Source: CAXBBB01 sp963793245 (GTDB lineage: Bacteria; Bacteroidota; Rhodothermia; Rhodothermales; BA12). Taken from it: a DNA stretch of 64,000 nucleotides. The DNA is taken from NCBI GenBank assembly GCA_963793245.1, contig CAWBZG010000002.1, forward strand, positions 248,001-312,000, read 5' to 3'. The notes beneath the pieces are model-generated. The model searched no databases and was not told where the DNA came from. It saw only the letters and a program-made list of their open reading frames with translations. The position numbers and the translations under genes are program-made. Below, one piece after another: positions 18,751 to 27,592 of this stretch; the stretch's first letter is position 1, and the number at the start of each line of letters is the position of its first letter.

Positions 18751-19784
18751 TCACGTCATGTACGGCCAGACCGCGTACCCGATGTAGCAGAGGAAGCCGA
18801 TGAGCAGCAGCGAGCCTTCGAGTCGGGAGATGCGCCGGTCGAACCACGCCATGGGGAGGATAAGGAGGCTGAAGACCAGCATGATCGGCATGTGGATGCT
18901 CAACTGATCGGGAATGACGCCGATCGGAGTGATGATCGACACCGTTCCGATGACGAACAGGACGTTGAGAATATTGCTTCCCAACACGTTTCCGAGCGAC
19001 ATTTCCTCCTCGCCGTGCGCCGCTCCGATGACGCTCGCCGCCAGTTCGGGCAGAGCTCGTGCCGATGGCGACGACCGTCAGCCCGACGATTTCGGGGTCG
19101 ATGGCCAGTTGATCGGCGAAAAACACGGCTGCGTCGACCATCATTTTGGCGCCCACAGCCAGCAGCACGCTGCCGACGGTCAGGAAGACGACGCGACGGG
19201 CCATCGATGCCGACTTGTCTTTCGGCGCGTTTTCCAGGCCGACCTCGACGAGCGCCGCGTCGGCGAGTCCTACGTCGGCCAGCGCTGCGTTGACGGCGCT
19301 CTTGAGCCTTGCTGTCGCGGCTGCGCGACCGCGTGTCCATGATGAGGTAGGTCAGGAATCCGACCAGCGCGAGGAGCAGAATCATGCCGTCGAGCAACGC
19401 CCAATTCACCGTCGAGCGCGAGGCCGAAGAACAGCGCCATCACGCCGACGAAGAACGGGTACTCTCGCTTGAGCGTCGTCGTTTGCACGAGAAGCGGCGC
19501 TACGATCGCGCTCAGACCCAAGTATCAGCCCGATGTTGGCGATGTTCGAGCCGACGATGTTGCCCAGCGCCAGATCGCCTCCTCCGTCGCCTCCACCGAG
19601 CGGCTGCCGCCAGGTTGACGACGAACTCGGGCATCGACGTGCCCAGCGCGACGACCGTCAGCCCGACGACGATGGGGCGGATGCCGAAGTGCAGCGCAAT
19701 CGCCGAGGCTCCTTTGACCAGCCATTCGGCTCCGAAATAGAGCAGCGTCAGGCCGACCAGAAACAAGACGACTTGAAGCAGCAT
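18751..19784 (-). pseudogene. Calcium/cation antiporter (CaCA, YrbG-like) broken by five single-base insertions
   Basis: Pieces in three frames join into one inner-membrane Na+/Ca2+-type exchanger. The first half has GTSMPEFVVNLAAA and GNIVGSNIANIG; the second has GTSLPELAASVIGA and GNVLGSNILNVLFVIG, the two alpha-repeat motifs of this family. Breaks lie near 19600, 19525, 19392, 19310 and 19050. Each is repaired by removing one base, giving 342 residues, close to the usual 320-340. Every piece is perfectly conserved, with about ten TM helices in total. That is unlike old decay, where stops and deletions accumulate. It starts at ATG 19784. I call it a pseudogene because it cannot be translated as written; sequence error is likely. 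Confidence 0.8.
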
Positions 19785-19800
19785 GGAGCAGGCTCGGCGA

Positions 19801-20595
19801 TCAGATGCGCAGGCTGACGGCGTCGAACGCGCCGGGCAGCAGGGCGGGGGGATGAGTGAGGGTCGGAGTACCGTTTCGGCGGTGCATCCAAATCTCAGCC
19901 GACGCCGCATGTTCCGTCAGCCACTGCCGACACGCCCCGCACGGCGAGCCATCAACGCGTACACACGCCAGAAAAAAGCGACGGGGAATAGGCAAACCCA
20001 ACGCATGCGCAAGATGGATTACGGCCCGTTCTGCACACAAAACCCTGCTCCAGTCGCTCGATTCGACGTTGACGCCTGGAATCCAACGTACGGTTCCATC
20101 TAGGGCAACGGACTCGCCCCAGCAGCCGACGGGAAAATCACTTTCGGACACGACAGCGCGCTGGGAAGCCAGTGTCATCGCGTGATCACAGAGTGCGCTC
20201 GGCGACGCGTCGCCGTCTGTCGGAGGAGTGGATTGGGGCGTCCACCAGTCGTCGAGAGGCGGAATCGGATCGTTGGATAGAACGAGCACGTGTTCGTCGT
20301 GCTCCTCGGCGACGCCAGTCCAGGCGCGGGCGTGCAGGCGGTCCGTGGCGGTATGTGGATGGGCAAATGCGAGAGCAATCGGAGCCGCCGAACCCGTCGA
20401 CGCATGAGCCGAGCGCACGCCGAGCAGCGCGTCGCACGTCAACCCGTACGAGCCGTTCTCGACGCGGACACCGGGTACGATTATCCCATCCGCCGTCAAC
20501 AGCGCGCAGGCTTGCGGACGATGGGAGTACGGAGCGTAAGCGCGTGGCAGCAGCGATTGAGCGCGCGCGTGGAGAGCGAGGAGTACAGCAGACAT
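19801..20595 (-). CDS. Cytidine deaminase-like protein with a degenerate first domain
   Basis: The 264-residue protein deaminates cytidine or a related nucleoside in pyrimidine salvage, if the second domain is active. That domain has Cys187-Ala-Glu189 (in VLCAERAVI), with Glu189 as the proton shuttle, and PCGACRQ with zinc ligands Cys219 and Cys222. The first domain (about 10-110) has the matching fold elements APYSHRPQA and VENGSYGLTC, but reads CDA instead of CAE and has no PCxxC, so it cannot bind zinc. In the E. coli enzyme the catalytic domain comes first, so here the order is reversed. Start ATG 20595 leads straight into the family helix. Confidence 0.8.
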   Translation of the reverse strand: MSAVLLALHARAQSLLPRAYAPYSHRPQACALLTADGIIVPGVRVENGSYGLTCDALLGVRSAHASTGSAAPIALAFAHPHTATDRLHARAWTGVAEEHDEHVLVLSNDPIPPLDDWWTPQSTPPTDGDASPSALCDHAMTLASQRAVVSESDFPVGCWGESVALDGTVRWIPGVNVESSDWSRVLCAERAVIHLAHALGLPIPRRFFLACVRVDGSPCGACRQWLTEHAASAEIWMHRRNGTPTLTHPPALLPGAFDAVSLRI

Positions 20596-20630
20596 CCCGC
20601 AAACTACGCCGCCTGCACTACCCACTTGGG

Positions 20631-21269
20631 TTACAGCCGATACAGGACGATCCGCCGGTTTTGCGCTCGGCCCTGGGGCGTGCCGTTGCTGGCAATCGGA
20701 GCGGTCTCACCCCGGCTTACCACGTCGAAGCGGTCGGCATCCATTCCGCCTCCAATCAAGTAGCGGGCGACAGCGGCGGCGCGTCCAGCAGCTAGCTCCC
20801 AATTGGAATCAAAGCGAGCGCGCAGGCTCGGACCGATGGGGCTGCCGTCGGCGTGGCCTTCGACTCGGATGCGGCCCGTCGATCCCAAGTCGCGACGGAC
20901 GCGGTCGAGCAGGGCTGTGCCGCGTGACGAGAGCGTCGCCGAAGCGGGTTCGAAGAGTTCGTCGGCGTATAGCGTGTCGATGGGCGTGCCAGCGATACTT
21001 CCGCCCTGCTGAAACTCGTAGGCGCGGATTCGGTCGGTGAGTACACGCATCTGCCGTTCGTAGGCACCGCTGTCGATGTCGTCGTAGAACTGGAGCGAGT
21101 CGCGCAGGATGGACTGCCGTCCGCGCTCGTCGGCGAGCATCAGGGCGAGGCTATCGCGCTGAGCCTGGGCGTGGGCGCGGAGCATCTGCTCGCGTGGAAG
21201 CTGGCGGCTGGCCGCGCATCCGCTCGCAAACGCGATCAGCAGGACGAACAGGGCGAGACGAGCGGGCAT
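20631..21269 (-). CDS. OmpA-family lipoprotein
   Basis: The 212-residue protein has lipobox ASGC after a hydrophobic stretch (ATG 21269 chosen). A helical periplasmic linker with coiled-coil pattern follows (about 25-75). The C-terminal OmpA domain binds peptidoglycan, with the hallmarks RIRVEGHADGSPIGPSLRARFDSN, ELAAGRAAAVARYLI and the ending RAQNRRIVLYRL. It is probably in the outer membrane, tethering it to the cell wall. It follows a second OmpA lipoprotein by 25 bases on the same strand, and the two differ in linker length and in the peptidoglycan-binding loop sequence. The pair likely arose by duplication. Confidence 0.86.
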   Translation of the reverse strand: MPARLALFVLLIAFASGCAASRQLPREQMLRAHAQAQRDSLALMLADERGRQSILRDSLQFYDDIDSGAYERQMRVLTDRIRAYEFQQGGSIAGTPIDTLYADELFEPASATLSSRGTALLDRVRRDLGSTGRIRVEGHADGSPIGPSLRARFDSNWELAAGRAAAVARYLIGGGMDADRFDVVSRGETAPIASNGTPQGRAQNRRIVLYRL

Positions 21270-21294
21270 GGCAATCGGCGACAGTTGCCGCAAG

Positions 21295-21885
21295 TTAGTC
21301 CAGCGCGGCGACCCTCACGCGGCGGTTGCGGGCGCGCCCCTCGGCACTCGAGTTGTCAGCGACGGGGTCGTGACTGGCGAGTCCGGTCGCTTCCAGTCGG
21401 TTCGAGGCCATGCCTTCGGTTTCCAAAAAGCGGACGACGGCCGTAGCTCGGGCGGTCGACAACTCCCAGTTCGTCGGAAAGCGCGCGGCGATAGACGGAC
21501 CGATGCGCTGGCTATCGGTGTGGCCTTCGACGCGGATGCGGCGTCCGCCATAGTCGCGGTCCAGACGCTGGGCGAGTTGCGCCAAGCGTGCCTGTCCGTC
21601 CGCCGTCAGATCCGCTGATCCGCTCTCGAAGTACACGTCGGCGAGGAGCACCTCGACGGTTTCGCCGCGGTAGGCGTCTTCTGGAGCGGGGCAGTCGCCG
21701 TTTGTGCTGGTCTCGACAGCGAGCAGGCGGCGCAGGCGCTCGTTCTCTACGCGCAGATTGGCTTCTTCGGACGATTCTGTCGGCGCATCGCGGTTGCGCG
21801 GAAGGCCGTCGGCTCCGAACGTGGCGGGGGGCGGCGCGCACGCCGGGGCGAGAGCGATCAGGAGCGCGAGTAGGAGAGGGCGCAT
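21295..21885 (-). CDS. OmpA-family lipoprotein
   Basis: This 196-residue lipoprotein has the lipobox APAC about 16 residues after the start (ATG 21885), a linker with a short coiled coil (EEANLRVENERLRRLL), two cysteines that could pair, and a C-terminal OmpA domain with RIRVEGHTDSQRIG, ELSTARATAVVRFLE and SAEGRARNRRVRV. The long open frame upstream is a shadow of lptE. It lies between the LptE-like gene (73 bases upstream) and the other OmpA lipoprotein (25 bases downstream), consistent with an envelope operon. Confidence 0.86.
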   Translation of the reverse strand: MRPLLLALLIALAPACAPPPATFGADGLPRNRDAPTESSEEANLRVENERLRRLLAVETSTNGDCPAPEDAYRGETVEVLLADVYFESGSADLTADGQARLAQLAQRLDRDYGGRRIRVEGHTDSQRIGPSIAARFPTNWELSTARATAVVRFLETEGMASNRLEATGLASHDPVADNSSAEGRARNRRVRVAALD

Positions 21886-21958
21886 CGGTCGGTGTAGGGT
21901 GGGGAGGTGCTCAGTATCGCACTCTGCGCACCTTGCGCGCAACCCCGCAGTCGCGCGT

Positions 21959-22477
21959 TTACCAATTGGACGTAGCCGCAGTAAACACGTCGTCGGCGAT
22001 TTCGGCCAGCGCAATGGCGGCGGCATCGACTTCGCCCGTCGGCCCGACGGCGACGGGATCGTAGTCGGCCTCGCCGCGAAACGAGCGGTCGAAGATCGGC
22101 TCTTCGGCATCTTGCCGAGCATAGCGCGCCTGCACCGAGATCGACACGCGCGTGAGTTGGGCGCGGTCGTCGGACGCCAGCGCCGCCGGAGACGAACGGT
22201 ACTGGGTGATGCGCAGCGTCAAGACGGCGTCGGCAGCGGCTTCGTCGGTTTCCAGGTCGAGGCGCGTTTGCCGCACCATTCGATCAATGACAAGGCGCGT
22301 CAGATCGTCGGCGAGCGTCGAAACGGGCGTCGCCGCGTCCAGATCGGCGAGCGGAATGGCGACGGTCTGGATGTCGTCCGGGATGGAGGCGCCAGTAAGC
22401 GAGTAGAAGCCGCAGCCGGGTAGGAGTAGGAGAAGGGCCAAGATCAGCGCGCGTGTCCCCCCTCCGCCTGTCGGCAT
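21959..22477 (-). CDS. lptE: LptE-like LPS-assembly lipoprotein
   Basis: The 172-residue lipoprotein has the lipobox LLPGC followed by GFYSLTGASIPDDIQTVAIPL, the strand pattern of LptE, which plugs the LptD barrel and helps deliver lipopolysaccharide to the cell surface. Later conserved features are LTRLVIDRMVRQTRLDL and a beta-rich C-terminal part. Length is typical of Bacteroidota LptE. ATG 22477 gives the proper signal peptide. It is preceded by a hairpin that covers the ribosome-binding region (see that feature). It is downstream of a MoxR gene and upstream of two OmpA lipoproteins, all minus-strand. LptD itself is not in the window. Confidence 0.75.
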   Translation of the reverse strand: MPTGGGGTRALILALLLLLPGCGFYSLTGASIPDDIQTVAIPLADLDAATPVSTLADDLTRLVIDRMVRQTRLDLETDEAAADAVLTLRITQYRSSPAALASDDRAQLTRVSISVQARYARQDAEEPIFDRSFRGEADYDPVAVGPTGEVDAAAIALAEIADDVFTAATSNW

Positions 22478-22497
22478 CTCCCCCCGGTTGGGGGGAG
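22478..22497 (-). promoter_or_regulatory. Perfect hairpin covering the lptE ribosome-binding site
   Basis: Positions 22478-22485 and 22490-22497 form an 8-bp perfect stem with a four-base loop, read on the minus strand as CUCCCCCC-AACC-GGGGGGAG and ending directly before the ATG at 22477. The G-rich arm is also the only Shine-Dalgarno-like sequence, so folding would hide it. Whether it is a translational switch or a folding coincidence is not known. Confidence 0.55.
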
Positions 22498-22584
22498 GAC
22501 ATGTTGTGGCGGGTTGCGCGGTATCCGTAGCGCCGTCATACATGACGGCGAGCGGCTGTGCTAAGCGTCCGCCAGCGTGCTGCA

Positions 22585-24092
22585 TCAGTTGTACGCCGAT
22601 TCGTCGAAGTCCTCGTCGTCGTCGTCGCCGAACGAGGTCAGGCCCGACAGCATCGACCCCATCATGTCGGCGTAGCGGCGCGTCTGGGCGTGCGCCTCTT
22701 TTCCGAGTAGGGAGTGCTGATGCAGCCCTTCGAGCACGAACTCCATGACCGCCAGCCGTTCGGCCGCATCGCCCTCGGGCGCGTGCTTCTTGACAACAGC
22801 AGCCAGTCCGTCGACCTTTTCAAGCGACGCCGAATAGTCGCCCAGGCACAGGCCGGTTTCCAGTTCGACCGTTCCGCCTTTGCTGAACCAGTCGATGACC
22901 GACTGATACTCGGGCCGACCACGCTTTTTGTCTGACGGATCGGGGAAGTAGCGACCGAAGATCGACTTGGCCGCGCGACCGACGAGCACGCTAGCGACGC
23001 TCGCCGCGCCGGTCTGCTCGCCTTCGTAGACCAACTCGACCTTGCCCGTCACGGCGGATTCTACCGCTGTCAGATCGCTGACCCGCAACGTCGTCTCCTT
23101 CTCGCCGCATCGGATCGCGCGTCGTTCGGCAGCCGAGACCAAGTTTTCGAGCGACGCCCGCGTCATCCGAGCCGATACGCCGCTCTTCTGATCGACGTAT
23201 TCGCTCTCGCGTGCCTCGAACGCCGTCTGCTCGACGACCTCGCGGAAGAAGTGCGGAATGCGGACGACGGACGCCTCCCCGGTCCTGCCACGCCTCCTGA
23301 TCCGTGATCGACACGCCGATGTCGACCGTCGACGGGTAGTGCGTCAGGATCTGGCTGTCGATGCGGTCTTTGAGCGGCGTGATGATGCTGCCCCTGTTGG
23401 TATAGTCCTCGGGGTTGGCCGTGAACACCATCAGCACGTCGAGCGGAAAGCGGATGTTGAAGCCTCGGATCTGGATGTCCTGCTCCTCCATGATGTTGAG
23501 CAGGCCGACCTGGATGCGCGGCTGCAAATCGGGCAACTCGTTGATGCAGAAGATGCCCCGGTTGGTGCGCGGCACGATGCCGAAGTGGATCACGTCCTCG
23601 TCGGCGTAGGTGAGCCGGTTGTGCGCCGCCTTGATCGGGTCGATGTCGCCGATGAGATCCGCGATGCGACGTGTCGGGCGTCGCCAGCTTTTCGCCGTAG
23701 CGCTCGCTGCGGTGCCACCAGCCGATTTCCAGGTCATCGCCATGCTCGGCGACGGCGTCGCGGGCGGCTTTGCTGATGGGCTGCATCGGGTCGTCGTTCA
23801 GATCGCTGTCCGGGACGATGGGGACGTACTCGTCCAAGAACTGCGGCAGGCTGCGGACCAGTCGGCTCTTGGCTTGTCCGCGCAGCCCCAACAGGATGAA
23901 GTCGTGGCGTCCGAGGATGGCGTGCTCGATCTGCGGCAGAACCGTTTGCTCGTAGCCCAGGATGCCGGGGAAGAGGTCGTCGCCGCGCTCCAGGGCGGCG
24001 ATCAGGTTGGCGCGGATTTCGTCTTTGACCGTGCGTGGCTGGTAGCCCGACGCTTTGAGTTCGCCGAGGGTGCGGATATTCGTGTGGTCCAT
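22585..24092 (-). CDS. MoxR/magnesium-chelatase-type AAA+ ATPase, two frameshifts
   Basis: Three frames form one 501-residue AAA+ ATPase of the MoxR/ChlI class, which remodels partner proteins. Frame one (24092 to about 23680) has an altered Walker A, LGLRGQAKSR. Frame two (to about 23280) has Walker B FCINELPDLQP and the sensor region LMVFTANPEDYTNRGSIITPLKDRI. Frame three (to 22585) holds the helical lid and a C-terminal tail ending GDDDDEDFDESAYN. The joins are near 23675 (ACGTCGCAT) and 23282 (a run of four G); both are repaired by removing one base. The cognate VWA protein is not adjacent. It sits between lptE and the glycogen synthase, all on the minus strand. Confidence 0.82.
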
Positions 24093-24151
24093 GCGTGTCG
24101 TCTAGGTGGACGATCCGCAACGACGCGCGCCCGGTCCGGGTCCACACGGAT

Positions 24152-25370
24152 TCAGCCGGTCAGCCGCTCGTAGAACGCGTGCGTCTGCTCGGCGATGGCG
24201 GTCCAGGCGAAACGCTCTTCGACGCGTGCGCGACCGGCCAACCCCATCGCTCGGGCTTTTTGCGGATCGGCCAGGAGAGCGGTGATTGCCTGGGCGAGTC
24301 CGCGCTCGAATGCATCGGGATTGTGCGGCGAGAATCCCTTCTCGGCGTCGGGATGCACGTCGACGAGCAGTCCGGTTTCGCCTTCGACGACGACTTCGGG
24401 GATGCCACCAACTCTACTCCCCACGACCGGCACGCCGCTCGCCATCGCCTCCAAGTTGATGATCCCGAACGGCTCGTAGACGGAGGGGCAGCAGAACACG
24501 GCGGCTCCGGCATAGATGCGTGCCACCTGCACACGCGGCAGCATCTCGGCGATCCACACGACGCGCAGCCTGCCCGACGCCTGCAACCGCTCGACCGCCG
24601 ACTCGACTTCCTTGGCGAGTTCGGGCGTGTCGGGCGCTCCGGCGCAGAGGACGAGTTGCGTGCCCTGGGGCAACTGCTCGGCAGCGTTGAGCAAGTGCGA
24701 GATGCCTTTCTGCCGCGTGATTCGCCCGACGAACAGCACGTACGGCACGTCCGGGTCGATGTGGAGCGAGCGTAGCAGGTCCTCGTTGGTCTGGAGGGTA
24801 AACTCGTCCAGGTCGATGCCGTTGGGAATGACCTGAACGCGCTCGTCATCGACGCCATACAGGTCGATCACGTCGCGGCGCATCTGCTCACTGACCGCTA
24901 TGATCCCGTCGGCGTTCTGGTAGGCCGTCCGCTCGATCCACGACGAGACGTTGTAGCCGGTCCCCAACTGCTCGGCTTTCCACGGGCGGTGGGGTTCGAG
25001 GCTGTGCGTCGTCAGCACCAGTTTCGCCTGCCACAACTGCTTGGCGATGCAGCCTGCCAGGTGGCTGTACCACGTGTGCCCGTGGACGATGTCGGACGGC
25101 TCGGCGAGTCCGACCATGTGCAGGTTGCGGCCCAGCGTGTCCATCACCTTTCCGTGCTCGGGGCGCTGATGCGGCAGGCCGGGAATAGCAGGCGCGCCGC
25201 GCGATTCGAGTCGGTTGCCCAGCACCTTTTCGCCCGGTTCGCCGAAAGTGCACCACGTCCACATCGGTATCGGCGATCTCGGCCATACCACGGCTCAGGT
25301 GGTCGATGTGGACGCCCGCGCCGCCGTAGATGTGAGGAGGATATTCGTTGGTGAGATAGGTGACGCGCAT
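24152..25370 (-). CDS. GT4 glycogen/maltose-1-phosphate synthase-like glycosyltransferase, one frameshift
   Basis: Two frames make one 405-residue GT-B glycosyltransferase of the coryneform GlgA/GlgM type, which transfers glucose from an NDP-sugar in glycogen or maltose-1-phosphate synthesis. The N-terminal frame starts MRVTYLTNEYPPHIYGGAG (the family KTGGL-like element replaced by YGGAG) and runs to DVDVVHF. The second frame continues FGEPGEKVLGNRLES. The join is near 25247 in a TTT run and is repaired by removing one base. Later motifs include THSLEPHRPWKAEQLG, VIPNGIDLDEF, VGRITRQKGISHLL and the catalytic PSVYEPFGIINLEAMA. It is the first gene of the minus-strand run, divergent from ypdA. 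Confidence 0.85.
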
Positions 25371-25477
25371 CGGGGGACGATTGGGTGTGCTCAAAAGTAC
25401 GCGAACGGTCGGGCGGCGATTGATCCGAGCCTCATCTACTTTGGCAAACCGAGCGTGGCGCCGGGCGTTGCATCGGT

Positions 25478-26482
25478 ATGGAACCATCGGTCTTACTCCC
25501 TCCAGCGTTACCCGAGCAAACCGCTGACCTGCTGGACGCCGTCGTCGTCGGCGCCGGTCCGGTCGGTCTGGCGTGCGGCATCGAGCTGCAGCGTGCCGGT
25601 CAGCGCGTCGCGGTCGTCGACAAGGGCGCGCTCGTCAACAGCTTGGTTGGCTATCCGACGAACATGGAGTTTTTCTCGACGCCCGATCTGCTCGAAATCG
25701 GCGACCATCCGTTCCCGACACGCGGCTACAAACCGCTGCGAGAAGAAGCGCTCGACTACTACCGTCGCGTCGCGTTCGCCGAAAAACTGGACCTGCGCCT
25801 GTCGACGCTCGTCACGAGTTTGGAAGGCGAGGAGGGTGATTTCAGGTTGATCACGGATCGCGGCCCAATCCGCGCGAAGAGCGTCGTCGTGGCGACGGGC
25901 TTTTTCGACGTGCCCAACCCGTTCGATGTGCCGGGCGCTGATCTGCCGCACGTGCGCTACTACTACAAAGAGCCGTTCGAGCACGTAGGGCGCGATGTCG
26001 TCGTGATCGGTGCCAAGAACTCGGCCGCCAAAGCCGCGCTCAGCCTCTACCGTGCCGGAGCACGCGCGGCGATGGTCGTTCGGGGCGACGAGATCTCGCC
26101 GAGCACCAAGTATTGGATCCGCCCCGACCTGATTAACCGCATCGAAGAAGGCAGCATCGCCGCCCACTTTGGATCGACCGTGACCGCCATCCGCCCAGGC
26201 GAGATCGACGTGCAGACGCCCGGCGGCCCGGCAACACTCGCTGCCGATACCGTCTACGCGCTCGTCGGCTATCGTCCCAACTACGACCTGCTGGTATCGC
26301 TCGGCATCGAGTGGGGCGACGATCCAGCGCGCACGCCGGTCTACGACGAAGCCACGCACGAGACCAACCGCGCGGGCGTCTACCTCGCCGGAACCGTCTG
26401 CGGCGGACTGCGGACGAGCCGCTGGTTTATCGAGAACGGTCGCCACCACGCGCAACTCATCGCGGCGGCTGTGGCGGCGTAG
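25478..26482 (+). CDS. ypdA: YpdA-family flavoprotein (putative bacillithiol-disulfide reductase)
   Basis: This is a 334-residue FAD/NADPH oxidoreductase of the YpdA type, expected to reduce bacillithiol disulfide and so keep the cytoplasmic thiol pool reduced. Diagnostic stretches are GAGPVGLACGIE (FAD binding), YPTNMEFFSTPDLLEIGDHPF, ATGFFDVPNPFDVPG, GAKNSAAKAALSLYRAGA (NADPH binding) and the C-terminal FIENGRHH. The Staphylococcus protein needs Cys14 in GGGPCGL; here the matching residue is Val29, with Cys33 four residues on. Monocistronic, divergent from the glycosyltransferase gene, with the downstream gene convergent. A DinB protein (32.4 kb) belongs to the fold of bacillithiol transferases. 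Bacillithiol biosynthesis genes are not in view. Confidence 0.87.
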   Translation: MEPSVLLPPALPEQTADLLDAVVVGAGPVGLACGIELQRAGQRVAVVDKGALVNSLVGYPTNMEFFSTPDLLEIGDHPFPTRGYKPLREEALDYYRRVAFAEKLDLRLSTLVTSLEGEEGDFRLITDRGPIRAKSVVVATGFFDVPNPFDVPGADLPHVRYYYKEPFEHVGRDVVVIGAKNSAAKAALSLYRAGARAAMVVRGDEISPSTKYWIRPDLINRIEEGSIAAHFGSTVTAIRPGEIDVQTPGGPATLAADTVYALVGYRPNYDLLVSLGIEWGDDPARTPVYDEATHETNRAGVYLAGTVCGGLRTSRWFIENGRHHAQLIAAAVAA

Positions 26483-26497
26483 TGCGCTAGCGTAGCC

Positions 26498-27592
26498 TCA
26501 GATGACCCACAGTCCCTTCGCGCTGTCGTAGCGCAGCGGCGCCGACGCTCTGCCGATGCGCGAGCCGTCGCGGGCGATGGCTTCGAACGTGTACGAGCGG
26601 GCCTTATCTAATTCGCCCACTTGATGAGAGCGAAAGAAGAATGGCGTGTATCCGGGCGGCGGCGGCTCGTTGCGGGTATAGCGGAACGTGACGTTGCGAT
26701 CACCCAAGTCACTCACGCGGACGACCGTGAACGACGTGCCGAGCCGGGGAAGCGGAAAGATGATCTGATAGGTAAACGAGCCGTGTTGCCGCTGGTCCTG
26801 ATCGCTGCTGAGCATCTGAGCGAACACGCCCACGTTCGCTGGGAAGGTCGGCGGCGGTGTCACCGTGTTGCTGACCAAGTTTGGCCCCTGCTCGGTGCCG
26901 GCTTCGAAGCGCGCCTCGTAGCGATAGGGAATCTGACGTACGTCGAGCGAGTCGACCCACAGAGAATAAAATCCGCTAAACGTCTGCGACGTGACGAAGT
27001 CGCTGGAGGCACTACGCAGATCGGCGAACGGAATCGTGACTTCGCGGGCGAGAACGCCGTCGTCGAACCGCCTGAGGTTGACTCGGTAGCTGCCGGAGGC
27101 GCGGACGGGGCGGTCGAACCCGACGTGCAGCGCCCGCTCGTCTAAGACGGCCAGCCGGACCGTGACGGTGCTCGGGTCGAAGAAGCGCAGGGCAACGCTC
27201 GGCCCCGGAGTCGAGCGTCGATCCGTTCCATCGCGCATGGACGTGGTGACGACTCGGTACTGCGCCGCAAACGCCTCGGGAATAGGGCCTTCCCATCGCA
27301 CCGTGGGAGCATCTACTCTGCCTACGACCGAGAACGTCGCCCCATCGTCCAGACTTTGCTCGATCTCGAATCCCGTCGCAAAGTTGCTGGTGTTGCTCCA
27401 CTCGACTACGACTGTCTCGTAGGATGTCTCATAGGAGAGCCTCGCCTGCGTGTAGCGAGGAGTGGATGGCACATAGTTAGGGGCTGCTGGATCTTCAGCG
27501 ACGCGGGGCGGCAACTCGACCGAGTCGCACCCGATAGTGAGCAAAAGCGCGGCTAGAATCGAGGCGCGGAAGGGCAGTAGGAAATACGTCAT
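26498..27592 (-). CDS. Lipoprotein with fibronectin-like folds
   Basis: The 364-residue product has a hydrophobic stretch and the lipobox LTIGC, so it is membrane-anchored and periplasmic or surface-exposed. The rest is beta-rich, with FN3-like patterns (VVEWSNTSNFATGFEIEQS, then YRVVTTSMRDGTD). I cannot name the family. Its start ATG overlaps the stop of the gene before it (TGATG at 27590-27594), so translation is probably coupled. It is convergent with ypdA, with only 15 bases between the stops. The two envelope proteins 26498-28569 form a unit. Confidence 0.75.
   Translation of the reverse strand: MTYFLLPFRASILAALLLTIGCDSVELPPRVAEDPAAPNYVPSTPRYTQARLSYETSYETVVVEWSNTSNFATGFEIEQSLDDGATFSVVGRVDAPTVRWEGPIPEAFAAQYRVVTTSMRDGTDRRSTPGPSVALRFFDPSTVTVRLAVLDERALHVGFDRPVRASGSYRVNLRRFDDGVLAREVTIPFADLRSASSDFVTSQTFSGFYSLWVDSLDVRQIPYRYEARFEAGTEQGPNLVSNTVTPPPTFPANVGVFAQMLSSDQDQRQHGSFTYQIIFPLPRLGTSFTVVRVSDLGDRNVTFRYTRNEPPPPGYTPFFFRSHQVGELDKARSYTFEAIARDGSRIGRASAPLRYDSAKGLWVI

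Noticed and set aside
24152..25370. BshA (bacillithiol glycosyltransferase) as identity of the GT4 gene next to ypdA
   Set aside because: Attractive because of the neighbour, but the THSLEPHRPWKAEQLG segment and the GGAG start fit the coryneform GlgA/GlgM group better, and the genes are divergent.
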